DNA from: Pseudemcibacter aquimaris
GTDB taxonomy: Bacteria > Pseudomonadota > Alphaproteobacteria > Sphingomonadales > Emcibacteraceae
Assembly: GCF_028869115.1 (NCBI RefSeq)
Contig: NZ_CP079800.1
Span: 1,364,001-1,428,000, forward strand
Direction: 5' to 3'
DNA: 64,000 nt
The translations under genes were made by a program, and so were the position numbers. The notes under the pieces are model-generated. The model was given only the letters and a program-made list of their open reading frames with translations. It did no database searches and was not told where the DNA came from. Positions 7,223 to 17,443 of this stretch are shown one piece after another. Position 1 is the stretch's first letter, and every line of letters begins with the position of its first letter.

Positions 7223-8287
7223 TTAAGCAGTTTGTTGCCCCGCTGCGGCTGTATCAAGTTCGCTTTGAACGCGGTTGCGGCCGTTATCTTTTGCAAGATA
7301 AAGGGCAGCATCGGCATTTTCGATTAAAGCTTCGCCGGATGGGCAATTGTCATAGCTTGCAACGCCAAATGACATTGTGATCTTGCCGAAATTGGCACCG
7401 GTTTGCTTGTTTTTGATGATGCGCTTTGAAATGACGCTACGAATGCGTTCCGCGAGATCGAGTGCTTCACCGAGTTTCTTTTTCGGTAATAAAATTGCGA
7501 ATTCTTCACCGCCGTAACGGGCCGCTGCACCGTCTGAACCAAGTTCTGTTTTAACCACGTGGGCTACAACTTTAAGCACCTGATCACCGATTTGGTGGCC
7601 ATAGCTATCGTTAAATTTCTTGAAGAAATCAATGTCACAAAGGATCAGGCACAGATCATGGCCAATTTTTTCATGGTTATTGATGTATTCGGATAGTTTT
7701 TCTTCAAAGAATTTGCGGTTGCCGATGTTGGTTAGTGCGTCCGTGCGGCTTTCCATGCGGGCATTGTCAAGATTATCCTGAAGACGTTCAATTTTGAACG
7801 TGCTTTCTTCAAGCTTCGTTTCCAGTTTCTGACTTTGTTCACGCATTTTATCGGTATCGTTAATCACAACCTGAATAATGTCTTTTAATTCTTCTGATCC
7901 CTCGAAATCAGAAAGTGCGCCCATATGATCCATTAGATCTTTTGTATGAAGACTTGAATTATCGCCTGCTTCTTTCAAAACGGATACGATTTTCTTAAGT
8001 TCTTGCTGGAACGTTGCGCCTGTTTCAATAACGGCTTTAAGTTCTTTTTCAGCAGAGAAAAACTTTTCATATAGTTTTTCACTAATTTCTTCATTGAAAG
8101 ACATATTCTTGGAAGCCATGCCGTCAACAACCTTATTTAGATTGACATCCGACTTGGCAGAATAGGTGTACCAGAGGTGATAATTTTTTGGTGTAGGTAA
8201 GACCTTAAAATCAGTCATAACCTTAATAGTATTCGCAGACGTGCTCCAAATAAAATCTTTGTCCGCTTCAGATAATAGCTTCGCCAT
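7223..8287 (-). CDS. GGDEF diguanylate cyclase
   Basis: Makes cyclic di-GMP from two GTP. The 354-residue protein has no signal peptide. Residues about 1-130 form a helical N-terminal region of unknown type (WSTSANTIKVMTDFKVLPTP), followed by a coiled coil (about 130-180) and a GGDEF domain with DALTNIGNRKFFEEKL and the active loop RYGGEEFAIL, so it should be active. I see no RxxD inhibitory site just upstream of the loop. A CtrA-type box lies 149 bases before the start. The 5' leader of about 200 bases up to the helicase stop is AT-rich. Confidence 0.9.
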   Translation of the reverse strand: MAKLLSEADKDFIWSTSANTIKVMTDFKVLPTPKNYHLWYTYSAKSDVNLNKVVDGMASKNMSFNEEISEKLYEKFFSAEKELKAVIETGATFQQELKKIVSVLKEAGDNSSLHTKDLMDHMGALSDFEGSEELKDIIQVVINDTDKMREQSQKLETKLEESTFKIERLQDNLDNARMESRTDALTNIGNRKFFEEKLSEYINNHEKIGHDLCLILCDIDFFKKFNDSYGHQIGDQVLKVVAHVVKTELGSDGAAARYGGEEFAILLPKKKLGEALDLAERIRSVISKRIIKNKQTGANFGKITMSFGVASYDNCPSGEALIENADAALYLAKDNGRNRVQSELDTAAAGQQTA

Positions 8288-8435
8288 CTCAACTTATCTC
8301 TTTTTTTATATATTCCACATTTTTGTAATGTGATTCTATTTTTATGCCCCCAGAATTGAATCACTTATACACAATAATTTTTAAAAATTTATTAAACCGT
8401 AGGTTAAAAAAATTTATTAAAAATCAATCTCTTAG

Positions 8436-8451
8436 TTAATAAAAAATTAAC
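8436..8451. promoter_or_regulatory. Putative CtrA box
   Basis: TTAA-TAAAAAA-TTAAC fits TTAA-N7-TTAA. It lies in the leader of the diguanylate cyclase gene. The surrounding AT richness makes a chance match easier here than at the other sites. Confidence 0.4.
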
Positions 8452-8490
8452 AGCCCAAAAAGATGCTTGTAATATATATGTTTAGCTAAA

Positions 8491-9753
8491 CTAACGCAAG
8501 AGAAAGTCTGGTACGTGATCGCCCATTCCGACGATAACTTTGTCATCCTTTTGATTTGATTCATCAATTTCGGATGATTTTTTTTCGTTTAATGGGCGCT
8601 TTTTAGCTTTGCGTGGATCTTCAAGTACCTCTTTCGGTACTTTATGAAGCGGAATGTCTTTATCCAGGAATTTTAAAAGCGTTGTTAGATACTTTTTATC
8701 CATATGCGTGCTTAGGGTGTAAGCGGTACCTTCTTTACCGGCGCGACCCGTACGGCCGATACGGTGGATGTAATCTTCCGGGTTTGATGGAATGTCGTAA
8801 TTGAATACGTGGCCCACATCCGGAATATCAAGGCCGCGTGCGGCCACATCACTGGCCACAAGGATTTTAATATCGCCATTTTTAAATTTGGCGAGCGTTT
8901 CCATACGTGTGTCTTGATGCAAGTCACCATGAAGTTCCGCAGCAGAGTAACCATGAACATTCAGGGATTTATTGACGATTTTGACTTCTTTTTTGCGGTT
9001 GCAGAAAATAATCGCGTTTTTAATGTCGCTTTCATCAATCAAATGACGCAGTACATTGCGTTTAATTTTGTCATCGCCCTTGAATTTCACAAGGTTTTCT
9101 TCGATTGTAACCGCCGTTTGTGTCGGGGCGGATACTTCAAATTCTTTTGGGTCTTTTAAGAAACTATCGGTTAGTTTCTTTACTTCCGGCGGCATAGTCG
9201 CGGAAAAGAACAATGACTGAATTTTTTTCGGCAGCATTTTGCAGATGCGCTCAATATCCGGAATAAAGCCCATATCAAGCATACGGTCTGCTTCATCAAC
9301 AACAAGCAGCTCAACACCAGTAAGCATAACATTGCCGCGTTCCATATGGTCAAGCAGTCGTCCCGGCGTTGCAATTAGCACGTCGACACCTTTATCAAGC
9401 TTTTTGGATTGGCCAACAAAATCAGTGCCGCCAATTAATAGCGCGCATGATAGCTTTGAATGTTTGCCGTATTTTTCGAAACTTTCCTCAACCTGTGCCG
9501 CCAGTTCGCGGGTTGGTTCAAGGATGAGTGACCTTGGCATGCGGGCGCGCGCGCGTCCGTGGCTTAGGATATCGATCATTGGTAACGTAAAGCTCGCCGT
9601 TTTGCCTGTGCCGGTCTGGGCAATACCCAGAATATCACGGCCCTGCAATGTGCTTGGGATGGTTTTCTTTTGAATGGGGGTGGGGTCTGTATATCCGGCC
9701 TCATTCACTGCGGCCAACACTTCGTCACTCAAACCCAGATATTCGAAACTCAT
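8491..9753 (-). CDS. DEAD-box RNA helicase (RhlE/SrmB type)
   Basis: ATP-dependent RNA unwinding in the cytoplasm, in ribosome assembly or mRNA decay. The 420-residue protein shows the ordered motifs: Q motif (GYTDPTPIQKKTIP), AQTGTGKTA (Walker A), PTRELA, TPGRLLDH, DEAD, SAT, and in the second RecA lobe RGLDIPDV and HRIGRTGRAG. The C-terminal tail is short (about 50 residues, Lys-rich then acidic) with no RNA-binding domain, unlike DeaD. The start ATG is at 9753. One of two DEAD-box genes in the window; the other (27313-28692) has an Arg/Asn-rich tail. Confidence 0.93.
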   Translation of the reverse strand: MSFEYLGLSDEVLAAVNEAGYTDPTPIQKKTIPSTLQGRDILGIAQTGTGKTASFTLPMIDILSHGRARARMPRSLILEPTRELAAQVEESFEKYGKHSKLSCALLIGGTDFVGQSKKLDKGVDVLIATPGRLLDHMERGNVMLTGVELLVVDEADRMLDMGFIPDIERICKMLPKKIQSLFFSATMPPEVKKLTDSFLKDPKEFEVSAPTQTAVTIEENLVKFKGDDKIKRNVLRHLIDESDIKNAIIFCNRKKEVKIVNKSLNVHGYSAAELHGDLHQDTRMETLAKFKNGDIKILVASDVAARGLDIPDVGHVFNYDIPSNPEDYIHRIGRTGRAGKEGTAYTLSTHMDKKYLTTLLKFLDKDIPLHKVPKEVLEDPRKAKKRPLNEKKSSEIDESNQKDDKVIVGMGDHVPDFLLR

Positions 9754-10091
9754 ACGTTGATCTTTATCCTTGTTTATCTCTTACCGCGCACAATAGGGAT
9801 TAGGCAGGGAATGTCAATGTTTTCCTATATATATCAATCAGTTTCAAATTTGCTTTTATAAACTTTGTGATTTTTGCAACAAATCATCAAAACGAAGCAG
9901 TAGGTGATTTGCGTCGTTTTGTTCGTTTTTGCGATTTTTTGAATCTCGGGGTGGGAAAAAATCCCACTTAAAATATGCGTCGAGCGAATCGGGCATACTA
10001 TATATTGTGGTTTTGCTAGATCGTTGACTCTAAACGATTCTTTTTTTTCTTTTTTTGTTGACCCGCCGAATCGGTTGTGATTCATTAGGGT
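9754..10091. other. Intergenic region between helicase and ftsB-like gene
   Basis: Holds the divergent promoters. Visible structure: a small hairpin GTGGGA-AAAAA-TCCCAC at 9951-9967, and CGAATCGG twice (about 9985 and 10067). TTGACC at about 10059 could be a -35 element for the ftsB-like gene. An 83-codon frame on the minus strand (9834-10085) has no coding character. Confidence 0.5.
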
Positions 10092-10394
10092 ATGAGAAAC
10101 GTTAATACCATATTCATCCGATTGAAAAGGATGTCCGTACCGCTATCAGCTTTGCTGGTATCAGCATATTTTGCGGCACATGGTTTTAACAGTGTCACGG
10201 CACAAAAACTGCTAGAAGAGGAAATCGCCGCTCTCGAAGCAGAACGAAAAAAAATTAAAGCGGCGAGGGATGATCTGGAATTACATGTTGGGCTTTTGTC
10301 CAGCAATCATGTGGACCCTGATTATCTTGATGAACTGGCGAGACGTGAGCTTGGTTTCTCGCACCCCGATGAAATAATCATCACAAATAAATAA
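10092..10394 (+). CDS. ftsB: FtsB/DivIC-like septum formation initiator
   Basis: A 100-residue single-pass inner-membrane protein. Residues about 14-32 are the transmembrane helix (SVPLSALLVSAYFAAHGF), followed by a coiled coil (LEEEIAALEAERKKIKAARDDLELHVGLL) and a conserved tail (DPDYLDELARRELGFSHPDEI) typical of FtsB. FtsB links FtsL and FtsQ in the divisome. Its place just before the pyruvate dehydrogenase operon is common in Alphaproteobacteria. The gene symbol rests on family and context, not on a search. Confidence 0.85.
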   Translation: MRNVNTIFIRLKRMSVPLSALLVSAYFAAHGFNSVTAQKLLEEEIAALEAERKKIKAARDDLELHVGLLSSNHVDPDYLDELARRELGFSHPDEIIITNK

Positions 10395-10422
10395 ATTATA
10401 AATAAAATCGCATGAACTTGAT

Positions 10423-10449
10423 GGGCCTTTCTTCGGAAAGGCCCTTTTT
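10423..10449 (+). terminator. Terminator with UUCG tetraloop
   Basis: GGGCCTTTC-TTCG-GAAAGGCCC followed by TTTTT: a 9-base perfect stem capped by the extra-stable UUCG loop. It ends the ftsB-like transcript and isolates it from the pdh operon. Confidence 0.95.
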
Positions 10450-10818
10450 ATTTGGGGTGGGGGAAATGTTCGAATCTTGTTTTAAGTGAATCTTATTGAA
10501 TTGTTGAACGACCGTACAAAATAGCAGTAAACCCTAATGTATTAATAATTCTTATTCGTCAGATTTGCTTGTTTAATAAAAATCGTTTGTTTTCATGTTG
10601 TTATGTTGTAACTTGGTTTTTTAGCTATCTGTCAACAAAAAAATGCAATTAACTTAATTTTAGTTAATTAAAAAAATATGTTGTTTTTCAATAACTTTTG
10701 GTGATTATAAGGGTATGTTTTAAGGATTTAGGTATCCTTTTGTGTGATGTTTTTATGATGGAAAAGCATTTAAACCTTTAATCACACGGGACTAATATCA
10801 ACAATAAGAGTGAGGAAT
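10450..10818. other. AT-rich leader of the pdh operon
   Basis: About 370 bases with no open frame of note. They must contain the pdh promoter. The imperfect dyad TTAACTTAATTTTAGTTAA near 10650 is the only visible operator candidate (spacing N6 rules out a CtrA box). No riboswitch fold was recognised. Confidence 0.45.
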
Positions 10819-11865
10819 ATGGCTAAAAAACCTTCCCCCCGCACAACCAAAGGCGGGAAACCCGCCGCTCGCCGTAAGGCCGTTCAGAAAAAAGCCCCAG
10901 AGGCAACCCCAGAAGATCTTATCCAATATTATAAAGACATGCTTATGATGCGCCGCTTTGAAGAAAAAGCAGGGCAAATGTATGGTATGGGCTTAATTGG
11001 TGGTTTCTGTCACCTTTATATCGGGCAGGAAGCCGTTGTTACTGGTATTCAGGCAGAACTTAAAGATGGCGACAGCATTCTGACTTCTTATCGTGATCAT
11101 GCGCATATGCTTGCATGTGATATTGATCCAAAAGTTATTCTTGCTGAACTAACAGGTCGTTCAACCGGTATTTCCAAAGGTAAAGGCGGTTCAATGCATA
11201 TGTTTAGCGTTGAGCATGGTTTCTATGGTGGTCACGGTATCGTGGGCGCACAGGTTCCAATCGGTGCGGGTCTTGGTTTCGCGCATAAATACCGCGGTAC
11301 AGATAATGTATCCGTTGTTTACTTCGGTGACGGTGCGGTAAACCAGGGACAGGTTTATGAAAGCTTTAACATGGCGCGTCTTTGGAACCTGCCTGTTATT
11401 TTTGTGATTGAAAACAACCAATATGCGATGGGTACATCACTTGCTCGTGCATCATCAGAAGTTGAGCTTTTCCGCCGTGGTGAAAGCTTTAAAATCGAAG
11501 GTGAAGCAGTTGACGGCATGGATGTTCTTGCTGTTCGTGAGGCGGCATCGCGTGCTGTTGCGAAATGTCGTGCTGGTGAAGGGCCGGTTCTTCTGGAAAT
11601 GAAGACATATCGTTATCGTGGTCATTCAATGTCTGACCCTGCGAAATATCGTTCAAAAGAAGAAGTATCAAAAATGCGTGCTGAATTCGATCCGATTGAT
11701 CAGGTAAAGAATCGTATTCTTGATAATAAAATCATGACAGAAGATGAATTGAAAGCCATTGATAAGGAAATCAAGGCAGTGGTATCCGAAGCAGCAGACT
11801 TTGCAACAACAAGTCCGGAACCTGATCCATCTGAACTATATACCGACGTTTTGGTCGCAGAATAA
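10819..11865 (+). CDS. pdhA: Pyruvate dehydrogenase E1 alpha subunit
   Basis: Thiamine-diphosphate-dependent decarboxylation of pyruvate, in a heterotetramer with PdhB. The 348-residue product has a Lys/Ala-rich N-terminal extension (about 30 residues), then YKDMLMMRRFEEKAGQMYGMG, and the ThDP motif GDGAVNQGQVYESFNMARLW-N typical of E1 alpha. YRYRGHSMSDPAKYR is the conserved phosphorylation-loop region. Start: an in-frame GTG at 10810 is possible, but the ATG at 10819 right after GAGTGAGGAAT is preferred. First gene of pdhA-pdhB-pdhC-lpd-lipA, an arrangement frequent in Alphaproteobacteria. Confidence 0.95.
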   Translation: MAKKPSPRTTKGGKPAARRKAVQKKAPEATPEDLIQYYKDMLMMRRFEEKAGQMYGMGLIGGFCHLYIGQEAVVTGIQAELKDGDSILTSYRDHAHMLACDIDPKVILAELTGRSTGISKGKGGSMHMFSVEHGFYGGHGIVGAQVPIGAGLGFAHKYRGTDNVSVVYFGDGAVNQGQVYESFNMARLWNLPVIFVIENNQYAMGTSLARASSEVELFRRGESFKIEGEAVDGMDVLAVREAASRAVAKCRAGEGPVLLEMKTYRYRGHSMSDPAKYRSKEEVSKMRAEFDPIDQVKNRILDNKIMTEDELKAIDKEIKAVVSEAADFATTSPEPDPSELYTDVLVAE

Positions 11866-11884
11866 GAATTAAGGAGTAATCATA

Positions 11885-13273
11885 ATGTCGATAGAAATTT
11901 TACTTCCTGCGATGTCACCAACGATGACAGAAGGCAATATTGCCAAATGGAATTTTAAAGAAGGCGATAAAGTATCAGCAGGCGACGTCGTTGCCGAGAT
12001 TGAAACTGATAAAGCCACAATGGAACTTGAAACTGATGAAGAAGGTGTGCTTGGTAAAATCCTTGTTGCGGAAGGCGCAGAGGGCATTGCTGTTGGTACA
12101 TTGATCGCCGTAATCCTTGAAGACGGCGAAGATGCAAGTTCACTTGACGGTATCACTGCGACTGTGGCGGCCCCAGCAAGTGAGCCACCAGTTATGCAAA
12201 GCACAGAAGCAGCACCAGTGCCGGAAGTGACAGCACCAGTTGCCGCCGTTCGGGTTGAAGCCGACCTTCCAGAAGGCACAACATTCACAAACATGACTGT
12301 TCGTGAAGCACTTCGTGATGCGATGGCAGAAGAAATGCGTCTTGATCCTGATGTATTCGTGATGGGTGAAGAGGTCGCAGAATATCAAGGCGCCTATAAA
12401 GTAACACAAGGCCTATTACAGGAATTTGGTGATCAACGCGTGATCGACACACCGATTACTGAGCATGGCTTTGCCGGTCTTGGTGTTGGTGCGGCGATGG
12501 CTGGCCTTAAGCCGGTTGTTGAATTTATGACATTTAACTTTGCGATGCAGGCGATTGACCAAATTATCAATAGTGCTGCAAAAACAAACTATATGTCAGG
12601 TGGTCAAATCCGGTGTCCAATGGTTTTCCGTGGTCCAAACGGCGCGGCAAGTCGTGTGGGCGCGCAGCATTCACAAAACTATGCATCATGGTATGCCCAT
12701 GTTCCAGGTCTTATTGTTGTGGCGCCATATAGCGCGGCTGACTGTAAAGGTCTATTGAAAGCAGCGATTAAAGATCCAAACCCAGTGATTTTCCTTGAGA
12801 ACGAAATCACATATGGGTACAGCTTTGATGTTCCAGATGTTGAGGACTATACAGTTCCACTTGGTAAAGCGAAAGTTGTTCGTGAAGGTGTGGATGTGAC
12901 GCTTGTATCATATTCAATCGGTGTTAAATTTGCCCTGGATGCAGCTGAAAAGCTTGCCGCAGAAGGCATTGACGCAGAAGTGATTGATCTAAGAACAATT
13001 CGTCCGCTTGATATGGATACAATCATCGAAAGTGTTAAGAAAACAAACCGCATCGTTTGTGTTGAAGAAGGATGGGTTACATGTTCCGTATCATCTGAAA
13101 TTTCAGCATGTCTGATGGAAGATGCATTTGATTACTTGGATGCACCGGTTATGCGTGTGACCAACGAAGATGTTCCAATGCCATATGCGGCAAACCTTGA
13201 GAAACTTACTGTTGTAAGTGATGAGCGTATCGTCGCCGCTGCAAAGCAAGTTTGTTATAAGCAAGGAGAATAA
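11885..13273 (+). CDS. pdhB: Pyruvate dehydrogenase E1 beta with lipoyl domain
   Basis: The 462-residue protein fuses an N-terminal lipoyl domain (lipoyl-Lys43 in [10 protein letters not shown]) to a Pro/Ala/Thr linker (about 85-125) and the E1 beta domain ([31 protein letters not shown]). Fusion of a lipoyl domain to E1 beta is a hallmark of alphaproteobacterial PDH. AAGGAG lies before the ATG, 19 bases after pdhA. With PdhA it forms the decarboxylating E1 that acetylates the lipoyl arm. Confidence 0.96.
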   Translation: MSIEILLPAMSPTMTEGNIAKWNFKEGDKVSAGDVVAEIETDKATMELETDEEGVLGKILVAEGAEGIAVGTLIAVILEDGEDASSLDGITATVAAPASEPPVMQSTEAAPVPEVTAPVAAVRVEADLPEGTTFTNMTVREALRDAMAEEMRLDPDVFVMGEEVAEYQGAYKVTQGLLQEFGDQRVIDTPITEHGFAGLGVGAAMAGLKPVVEFMTFNFAMQAIDQIINSAAKTNYMSGGQIRCPMVFRGPNGAASRVGAQHSQNYASWYAHVPGLIVVAPYSAADCKGLLKAAIKDPNPVIFLENEITYGYSFDVPDVEDYTVPLGKAKVVREGVDVTLVSYSIGVKFALDAAEKLAAEGIDAEVIDLRTIRPLDMDTIIESVKKTNRIVCVEEGWVTCSVSSEISACLMEDAFDYLDAPVMRVTNEDVPMPYAANLEKLTVVSDERIVAAAKQVCYKQGE

Positions 13274-13275
13274 TC

Positions 13276-14547
13276 ATGGCTATTGCATTATCAATGCCTG
13301 CACTTTCCCCAACCATGGAAACAGGTACACTGGCAAAGTGGCTTGTGAAAGAAGGCGATGAAGTTGAAAGCGGTACAGTTCTTGCTGAGATCGAAACAGA
13401 CAAAGCCACAATGGAATTTGAAAGCATCGATGACGGTGTTGTAGGTAAAATCGTTGTTGCAGAAGGCACAGAAAATGTTGCTGTTGGCGAATTAATTGCT
13501 GTACTTCTTGAAGATGGCGAAGATGCATCAGCAGCTGACAGTGTTGCGGCAAGCGCACCTGCTGCGGCTGCTCCGGCACCTGCGGCTGAACCTGCACCAG
13601 CTCCTGCAGCTGCACCGGCTCCTGCGCCAGTAGCGGCTCCGGCTCCTGTGGCAGCACCTGCTGCTCCTGTGCCAGTAGTTGCAAGCGGTGATCGCGTATT
13701 CGCATCACCACTCGCGCGCCGTATTGCTGAACAGAATGGTTATGACATTGCAGCGATCCCGGGCACTGGCCCACGTGGCCGCGTGATCAAACGTGACGTT
13801 GAGGCGTACACACCAGCCGCAGCACCAATTGCAGCAGCAGGTGCAGTCGCGCTTGATGGTGATACACCGTTTGAAGATGTGAAACTAAGCAATATGCGTA
13901 AAACAATTGCCAAGCGCCTTACTGAAAGCAAGCAAACTGTTCCGCATTTCTATCTATCTGTGGATATTGAACTTGATAATCTGCTTGCGGCACGTAAACA
14001 GCTTAACGCGATGTCAGACGAATATAAAATTTCCGTAAATGATTTCGTGATTAAGGCATGTGCTGCGGCGCTTATGAAGGTGCCAGCTGCGAACGTACAG
14101 TTCCTTGGTGATACGATGCGCCAATTTAAACGCGCGGATATTTCCGTTGCGGTTGCGATTGATGGCGGTCTAATTACACCTGTTGTTAAGGGGGCTGATC
14201 AAAAAGGTCTTCGTCAGATTTCTGATGAAACAAAAGACCTTGCGAAACGCGCACACGAAGGAAAACTGGCACCAGAAGAATATGCTGGTGGTACATTCTC
14301 TATTTCCAATATGGGTATGATGGGTGTTAAGAGCTTTGATGCGGTGATTAACCCGCCACAAGCAGCAATTCTTGCGGTTGGTGCTGGTGAACAGCGTCCG
14401 GTCGTGAAAAATGGTGAACTGACCGTTGCAACAGTTATGACAGTAACACTTTCCTGTGACCACCGTGCCATTGATGGCGCTGTTGGTGCAGAATATCTGG
14501 CGGCGCTTAAGACATTCCTTGAGCAACCATCAGCGATGCTACTGTAA
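13276..14547 (+). CDS. pdhC: Dihydrolipoamide acetyltransferase (PDH E2)
   Basis: A 423-residue E2: lipoyl domain (Lys43 in [10 protein letters not shown]), a long Ala/Pro linker (about 90-135), a peripheral-subunit-binding domain ([20 protein letters not shown]) and the catalytic acetyltransferase domain ending with [14 protein letters not shown], which carries the catalytic His and Asp. It transfers the acetyl group to CoA and forms the core of the complex. It starts 2 bases after the pdhB stop, with AAGGAG inside the pdhB end. The repetitive linker creates a long antisense open frame that is not a gene. Confidence 0.96.
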   Translation: MAIALSMPALSPTMETGTLAKWLVKEGDEVESGTVLAEIETDKATMEFESIDDGVVGKIVVAEGTENVAVGELIAVLLEDGEDASAADSVAASAPAAAAPAPAAEPAPAPAAAPAPAPVAAPAPVAAPAAPVPVVASGDRVFASPLARRIAEQNGYDIAAIPGTGPRGRVIKRDVEAYTPAAAPIAAAGAVALDGDTPFEDVKLSNMRKTIAKRLTESKQTVPHFYLSVDIELDNLLAARKQLNAMSDEYKISVNDFVIKACAAALMKVPAANVQFLGDTMRQFKRADISVAVAIDGGLITPVVKGADQKGLRQISDETKDLAKRAHEGKLAPEEYAGGTFSISNMGMMGVKSFDAVINPPQAAILAVGAGEQRPVVKNGELTVATVMTVTLSCDHRAIDGAVGAEYLAALKTFLEQPSAMLL

Positions 14548-14559
14548 AGGAGAGAGACT

Positions 14560-15978
14560 ATGACTGCACAAAAATTTGATATGGTCGTTCTCGGCTCCGG
14601 CCCGGGTGGATATGTTGCGGCGATCCGTGCAGCACAGCTTGGATTTAAAACGGCTGTTGTTGAACGTGCGGAACTTGGTGGTATTTGCCTTAACTGGGGC
14701 TGTATCCCGACAAAGGCGCTTCTTCGTTCTGCTGAAGTTTTTCATAATATGAAGCATGCCGCGGATTACGGTCTTGTAGCCGGTCAGCTAGGTTTTGATC
14801 TTGATAAGGTCGTTAGTCGCAGCCGTGGTATCGCGGCGCAGCTAAGTGGCGGTATCAAACACCTTATGAAGAAAAACAAAGTTACTGTTATCGAAGGAAA
14901 CGGTGTACTGGTAAAACCTGGCGTTCTATCCGTTGAAAAAGATGGAAAGAAAACCGAAGTTCACGGTACGGATATCATCCTTGCCACTGGTGCACGTGCG
15001 AAAGAATTACCACATTTAAAAGCAGACGGTGAGCTTGTATGGACATATCGTCATGCGCTTACACCAAAGGCAGTGCCTGGTAAGCTTCTTGTGATTGGTT
15101 CAGGTGCCATCGGTATTGAATTTGCGAGCTTTTATAATGAACTTGGTTCTGACGTAACCGTTGTTGAAATGATGGACCGCGTTATGCCAGTGGAAGACGA
15201 AGAAATTTCAGCATTCGCAGCAAAATCATTCAAGTCACAAGGTATCAAGATCATGACGGAAGCGTCCGTTACGAAACTTGATAAAAAAGCCAAATCAGTG
15301 GTTTGTACCGTTGAAGGCAAGGGTGGTAAATCAGAACAGATCGAAGTTGATAATGTTATCATCGCGATTGGTATTGACGGAAACGTTGAAAATATTGGCC
15401 TTGAGCAAAATAAGATCAAAGTTGACCGCGGCCACGTTGTAACTGATGAGTGGGGCCATACTGGTGTTAAAGGTGTTCATGCGATTGGTGATCTTACCGG
15501 TCCACCATGGCTTGCGCATAAAGCATCACACGAAGGTGTTATTCTGGTTGAAAAGATTGCCCGTGATAAAGGCAATAAAGAAATCAAAGATCTTCATCCG
15601 ATGGACAAGGGCAACATCCCTGGCTGTACATACTGTCGCCCACAAGTGGCAAGCGTTGGCATGACTGAAAAAGCAGCGATTGCAGCTGGTTATAAGGTCA
15701 ATGTTGGTCGTTTCCCATTCATTGGTAACGGTAAAGCGATTGCCATGGGTGAAGCAGAAGGCATGATGAAAACTGTTTTTGATGCAAAAACCGGTGAGCT
15801 ACTTGGCGCACATATGGTTGGTGCAGAGGTAACAGAAATGATCCAAGGTTATACTGTTGCCAGAACCCTTGAAACAACAGAAATAGAGCTTATGCACACT
15901 GTATTCCCGCATCCGACAATGTCAGAAATGATGCACGAAGCGGTACTTGATGCATTTGGGAAAGCTTTACATTTCTAA
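14560..15978 (+). CDS. lpd: Dihydrolipoamide dehydrogenase (E3)
   Basis: Reoxidises dihydrolipoamide with FAD and NAD+. The 472-residue product has the FAD GxGxxG site (VVLGSGPGGYVAAIRAAQLG), the redox disulfide in GGICLNWGCIPTKALL, an NAD-binding GSGAIGIEFASFY, and the C-terminal dimerisation domain with the catalytic HPHPTMSE. It has no N-terminal lipoyl domain, unlike some E3 proteins. AAGGAGAGAG precedes the ATG, 12 bases after pdhC. Confidence 0.96.
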   Translation: MTAQKFDMVVLGSGPGGYVAAIRAAQLGFKTAVVERAELGGICLNWGCIPTKALLRSAEVFHNMKHAADYGLVAGQLGFDLDKVVSRSRGIAAQLSGGIKHLMKKNKVTVIEGNGVLVKPGVLSVEKDGKKTEVHGTDIILATGARAKELPHLKADGELVWTYRHALTPKAVPGKLLVIGSGAIGIEFASFYNELGSDVTVVEMMDRVMPVEDEEISAFAAKSFKSQGIKIMTEASVTKLDKKAKSVVCTVEGKGGKSEQIEVDNVIIAIGIDGNVENIGLEQNKIKVDRGHVVTDEWGHTGVKGVHAIGDLTGPPWLAHKASHEGVILVEKIARDKGNKEIKDLHPMDKGNIPGCTYCRPQVASVGMTEKAAIAAGYKVNVGRFPFIGNGKAIAMGEAEGMMKTVFDAKTGELLGAHMVGAEVTEMIQGYTVARTLETTEIELMHTVFPHPTMSEMMHEAVLDAFGKALHF

Positions 15979-15999
15979 TTCCAATATTATATCGAGTAT

Positions 16000-16998
16000 A
16001 TGATGGACGAAAAAGCAGTAAAACCAGTTGTGACCGAAAGTGGTCATGTACGTAAACCTGACTGGATACGGGTAAAAGCACCTGTATCCAAAGGGTATCA
16101 GGAAACACGCAAACTTATGCGTGGTCTTAAGCTTAATACAGTATGTGAAGAGGCTGCATGTCCGAATATCGGTGAATGCTGGACCAAGAAACATACGACG
16201 GTCATGATCCTTGGTGATACATGTACACGTGCGTGTCGTTTCTGTAACATCAAAACGGGTAAGGGGAACCCCGTTGATCCGGATGAACCACGTCATGTTG
16301 CGGAAATGGTTGTAACCACAGAAATGAAGCACATTGTGATTACATCCGTTGACCGTGATGATCTTGAAGATGGTGGTGCAGATCAATTCGTAAAAGTAAT
16401 CGCGGCGATCCGTGAAGCATCACCGGAAACAACCATTGAAATTCTGACACCGGATTTCAGAAATAAGCCGGGTGCGCTTGAAAAAGTGGTTAAAGCAAAA
16501 CCGGATGTGTTTAATCACAACCTTGAAACGGTTCCACGTCTTTATACACGTATTCGTCCGGGTGCACGTTATTTTCATTCATTAAACTTGCTTGCGAAAG
16601 TAAAAGAAATGGATCCTGAAATATTCACAAAATCCGGCATTATGGTCGGACTGGGTGAAGATGAGGTAGAAGTACTGCAAGTCATGGATGACATGCGTAG
16701 TGCGGATATTGATTTTATGACCATAGGTCAATATCTTCAGCCAACGAAGAAACACACTGATGTGATTGAATTTATTAAGCCGGATCAATTTGTTAAGTAT
16801 AAAAAACGTGCCAAAGCAAAAGGTTTTTTACATGTGTCTTCGTCGCCACTTACACGATCAAGTCATCACGCGAGCGAAGATTTCGAAGTGCTGAAAGCAG
16901 CACGTCTTGAGCAGCTAAAGAAATCAGGTGATATCAGTCACGAAGATGCACCAATTGATATTGAAGAAATGAAAAAGCATAATCCGCTTTACGAGTGA
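16000..16998 (+). CDS. lipA: Lipoyl synthase
   Basis: Radical-SAM enzyme that inserts two sulfurs into protein-bound octanoyl groups, finishing the lipoyl arms used by PdhB and PdhC. The 332-residue protein carries both cluster motifs: [12 protein letters not shown] (auxiliary 4Fe-4S) and [10 protein letters not shown] (CxxxCxxC radical-SAM cluster). The C-terminal RSSHHASE holds the conserved Arg-Ser-Ser ligand region. Two ATGs stand in tandem (16000 and 16003); either may be used, and the ribosome site is weak. Its place directly behind lpd ties cofactor synthesis to the enzyme complex. Confidence 0.96.
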   Translation: MMDEKAVKPVVTESGHVRKPDWIRVKAPVSKGYQETRKLMRGLKLNTVCEEAACPNIGECWTKKHTTVMILGDTCTRACRFCNIKTGKGNPVDPDEPRHVAEMVVTTEMKHIVITSVDRDDLEDGGADQFVKVIAAIREASPETTIEILTPDFRNKPGALEKVVKAKPDVFNHNLETVPRLYTRIRPGARYFHSLNLLAKVKEMDPEIFTKSGIMVGLGEDEVEVLQVMDDMRSADIDFMTIGQYLQPTKKHTDVIEFIKPDQFVKYKKRAKAKGFLHVSSSPLTRSSHHASEDFEVLKAARLEQLKKSGDISHEDAPIDIEEMKKHNPLYE

Positions 16999-17001
16999 TC
17001 A

Positions 17002-17433
17002 ATGCCAAGGTTCGTAGAAGACAGAGTTTTCCCCTATACCGCAGAACAGATGTTTGATCTTGTTGCAGATGTTGGAAAGTATCCTGAATTTTTGCCGTGG
17101 TGCATTGGTGCAAGGCTTTATAACAAAAAAGAAAATGACTTTTATGCGGACTTGATCATCGGCTTTAAAGTTTTTCGTGAAAGATTTACATCGCACGTGA
17201 TGTTGTCAGACGGAAAAATTGAAATCGATTATGTGAAGGGGCCGCTTAGTTACCTTCATAATCTTTGGGAATTTAAAGATTTGCCGGATGGTGGCTCCGC
17301 ACTTCATTTTGAGGTGGATTTTGAATTTAAAAATAAAATCTTTCAAAAAATGATTGGAGGCTTGTTTACCGAAGCGGTTCACCGTATGGTCGAATCTTTC
17401 GAAGACAGAGCCATAGAGTTATATGGTAAATAA
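17002..17433 (+). CDS. COQ10/RatA-like START-domain protein
   Basis: A 143-residue single-domain SRPBCC (START-like) protein. The opening (FVEDRVFPYTAEQMFDLVADVGKYPEFLPWC) is the family signature of polyketide-cyclase/COQ10-type proteins. Such proteins bind ubiquinone and help its delivery to the respiratory chain; E. coli RatA has also been described as an inhibitor of ribosome association. A toxin role is not supported here, because no RatB-like partner is present. It starts 3 bases after the lipA stop, so it is probably cotranscribed. Confidence 0.88.
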   Translation: MPRFVEDRVFPYTAEQMFDLVADVGKYPEFLPWCIGARLYNKKENDFYADLIIGFKVFRERFTSHVMLSDGKIEIDYVKGPLSYLHNLWEFKDLPDGGSALHFEVDFEFKNKIFQKMIGGLFTEAVHRMVESFEDRAIELYGK

Positions 17434-17443
17434 GGACAAGAAC

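Noticed and set aside
9834-10085. 83-codon minus-strand frame in the helicase/ftsB-like gap
   Set aside because: No ribosome site, Lys/Ser/Cys-rich content unlike neighbours, and it overlaps the probable ftsB promoter.
13280-13774. 164-codon open frame on the minus strand inside pdhC
   Set aside because: It is the antisense of the Ala/Pro-rich linker and lipoyl domain; Gln/Leu-rich content follows from the GC-rich sense codons.
17002-17433. RatA toxin of a toxin-antitoxin pair
   Set aside because: The fold matches, but no RatB-like gene is adjacent and the operon context (lipoate and PDH) fits a COQ10-like ubiquinone role better.
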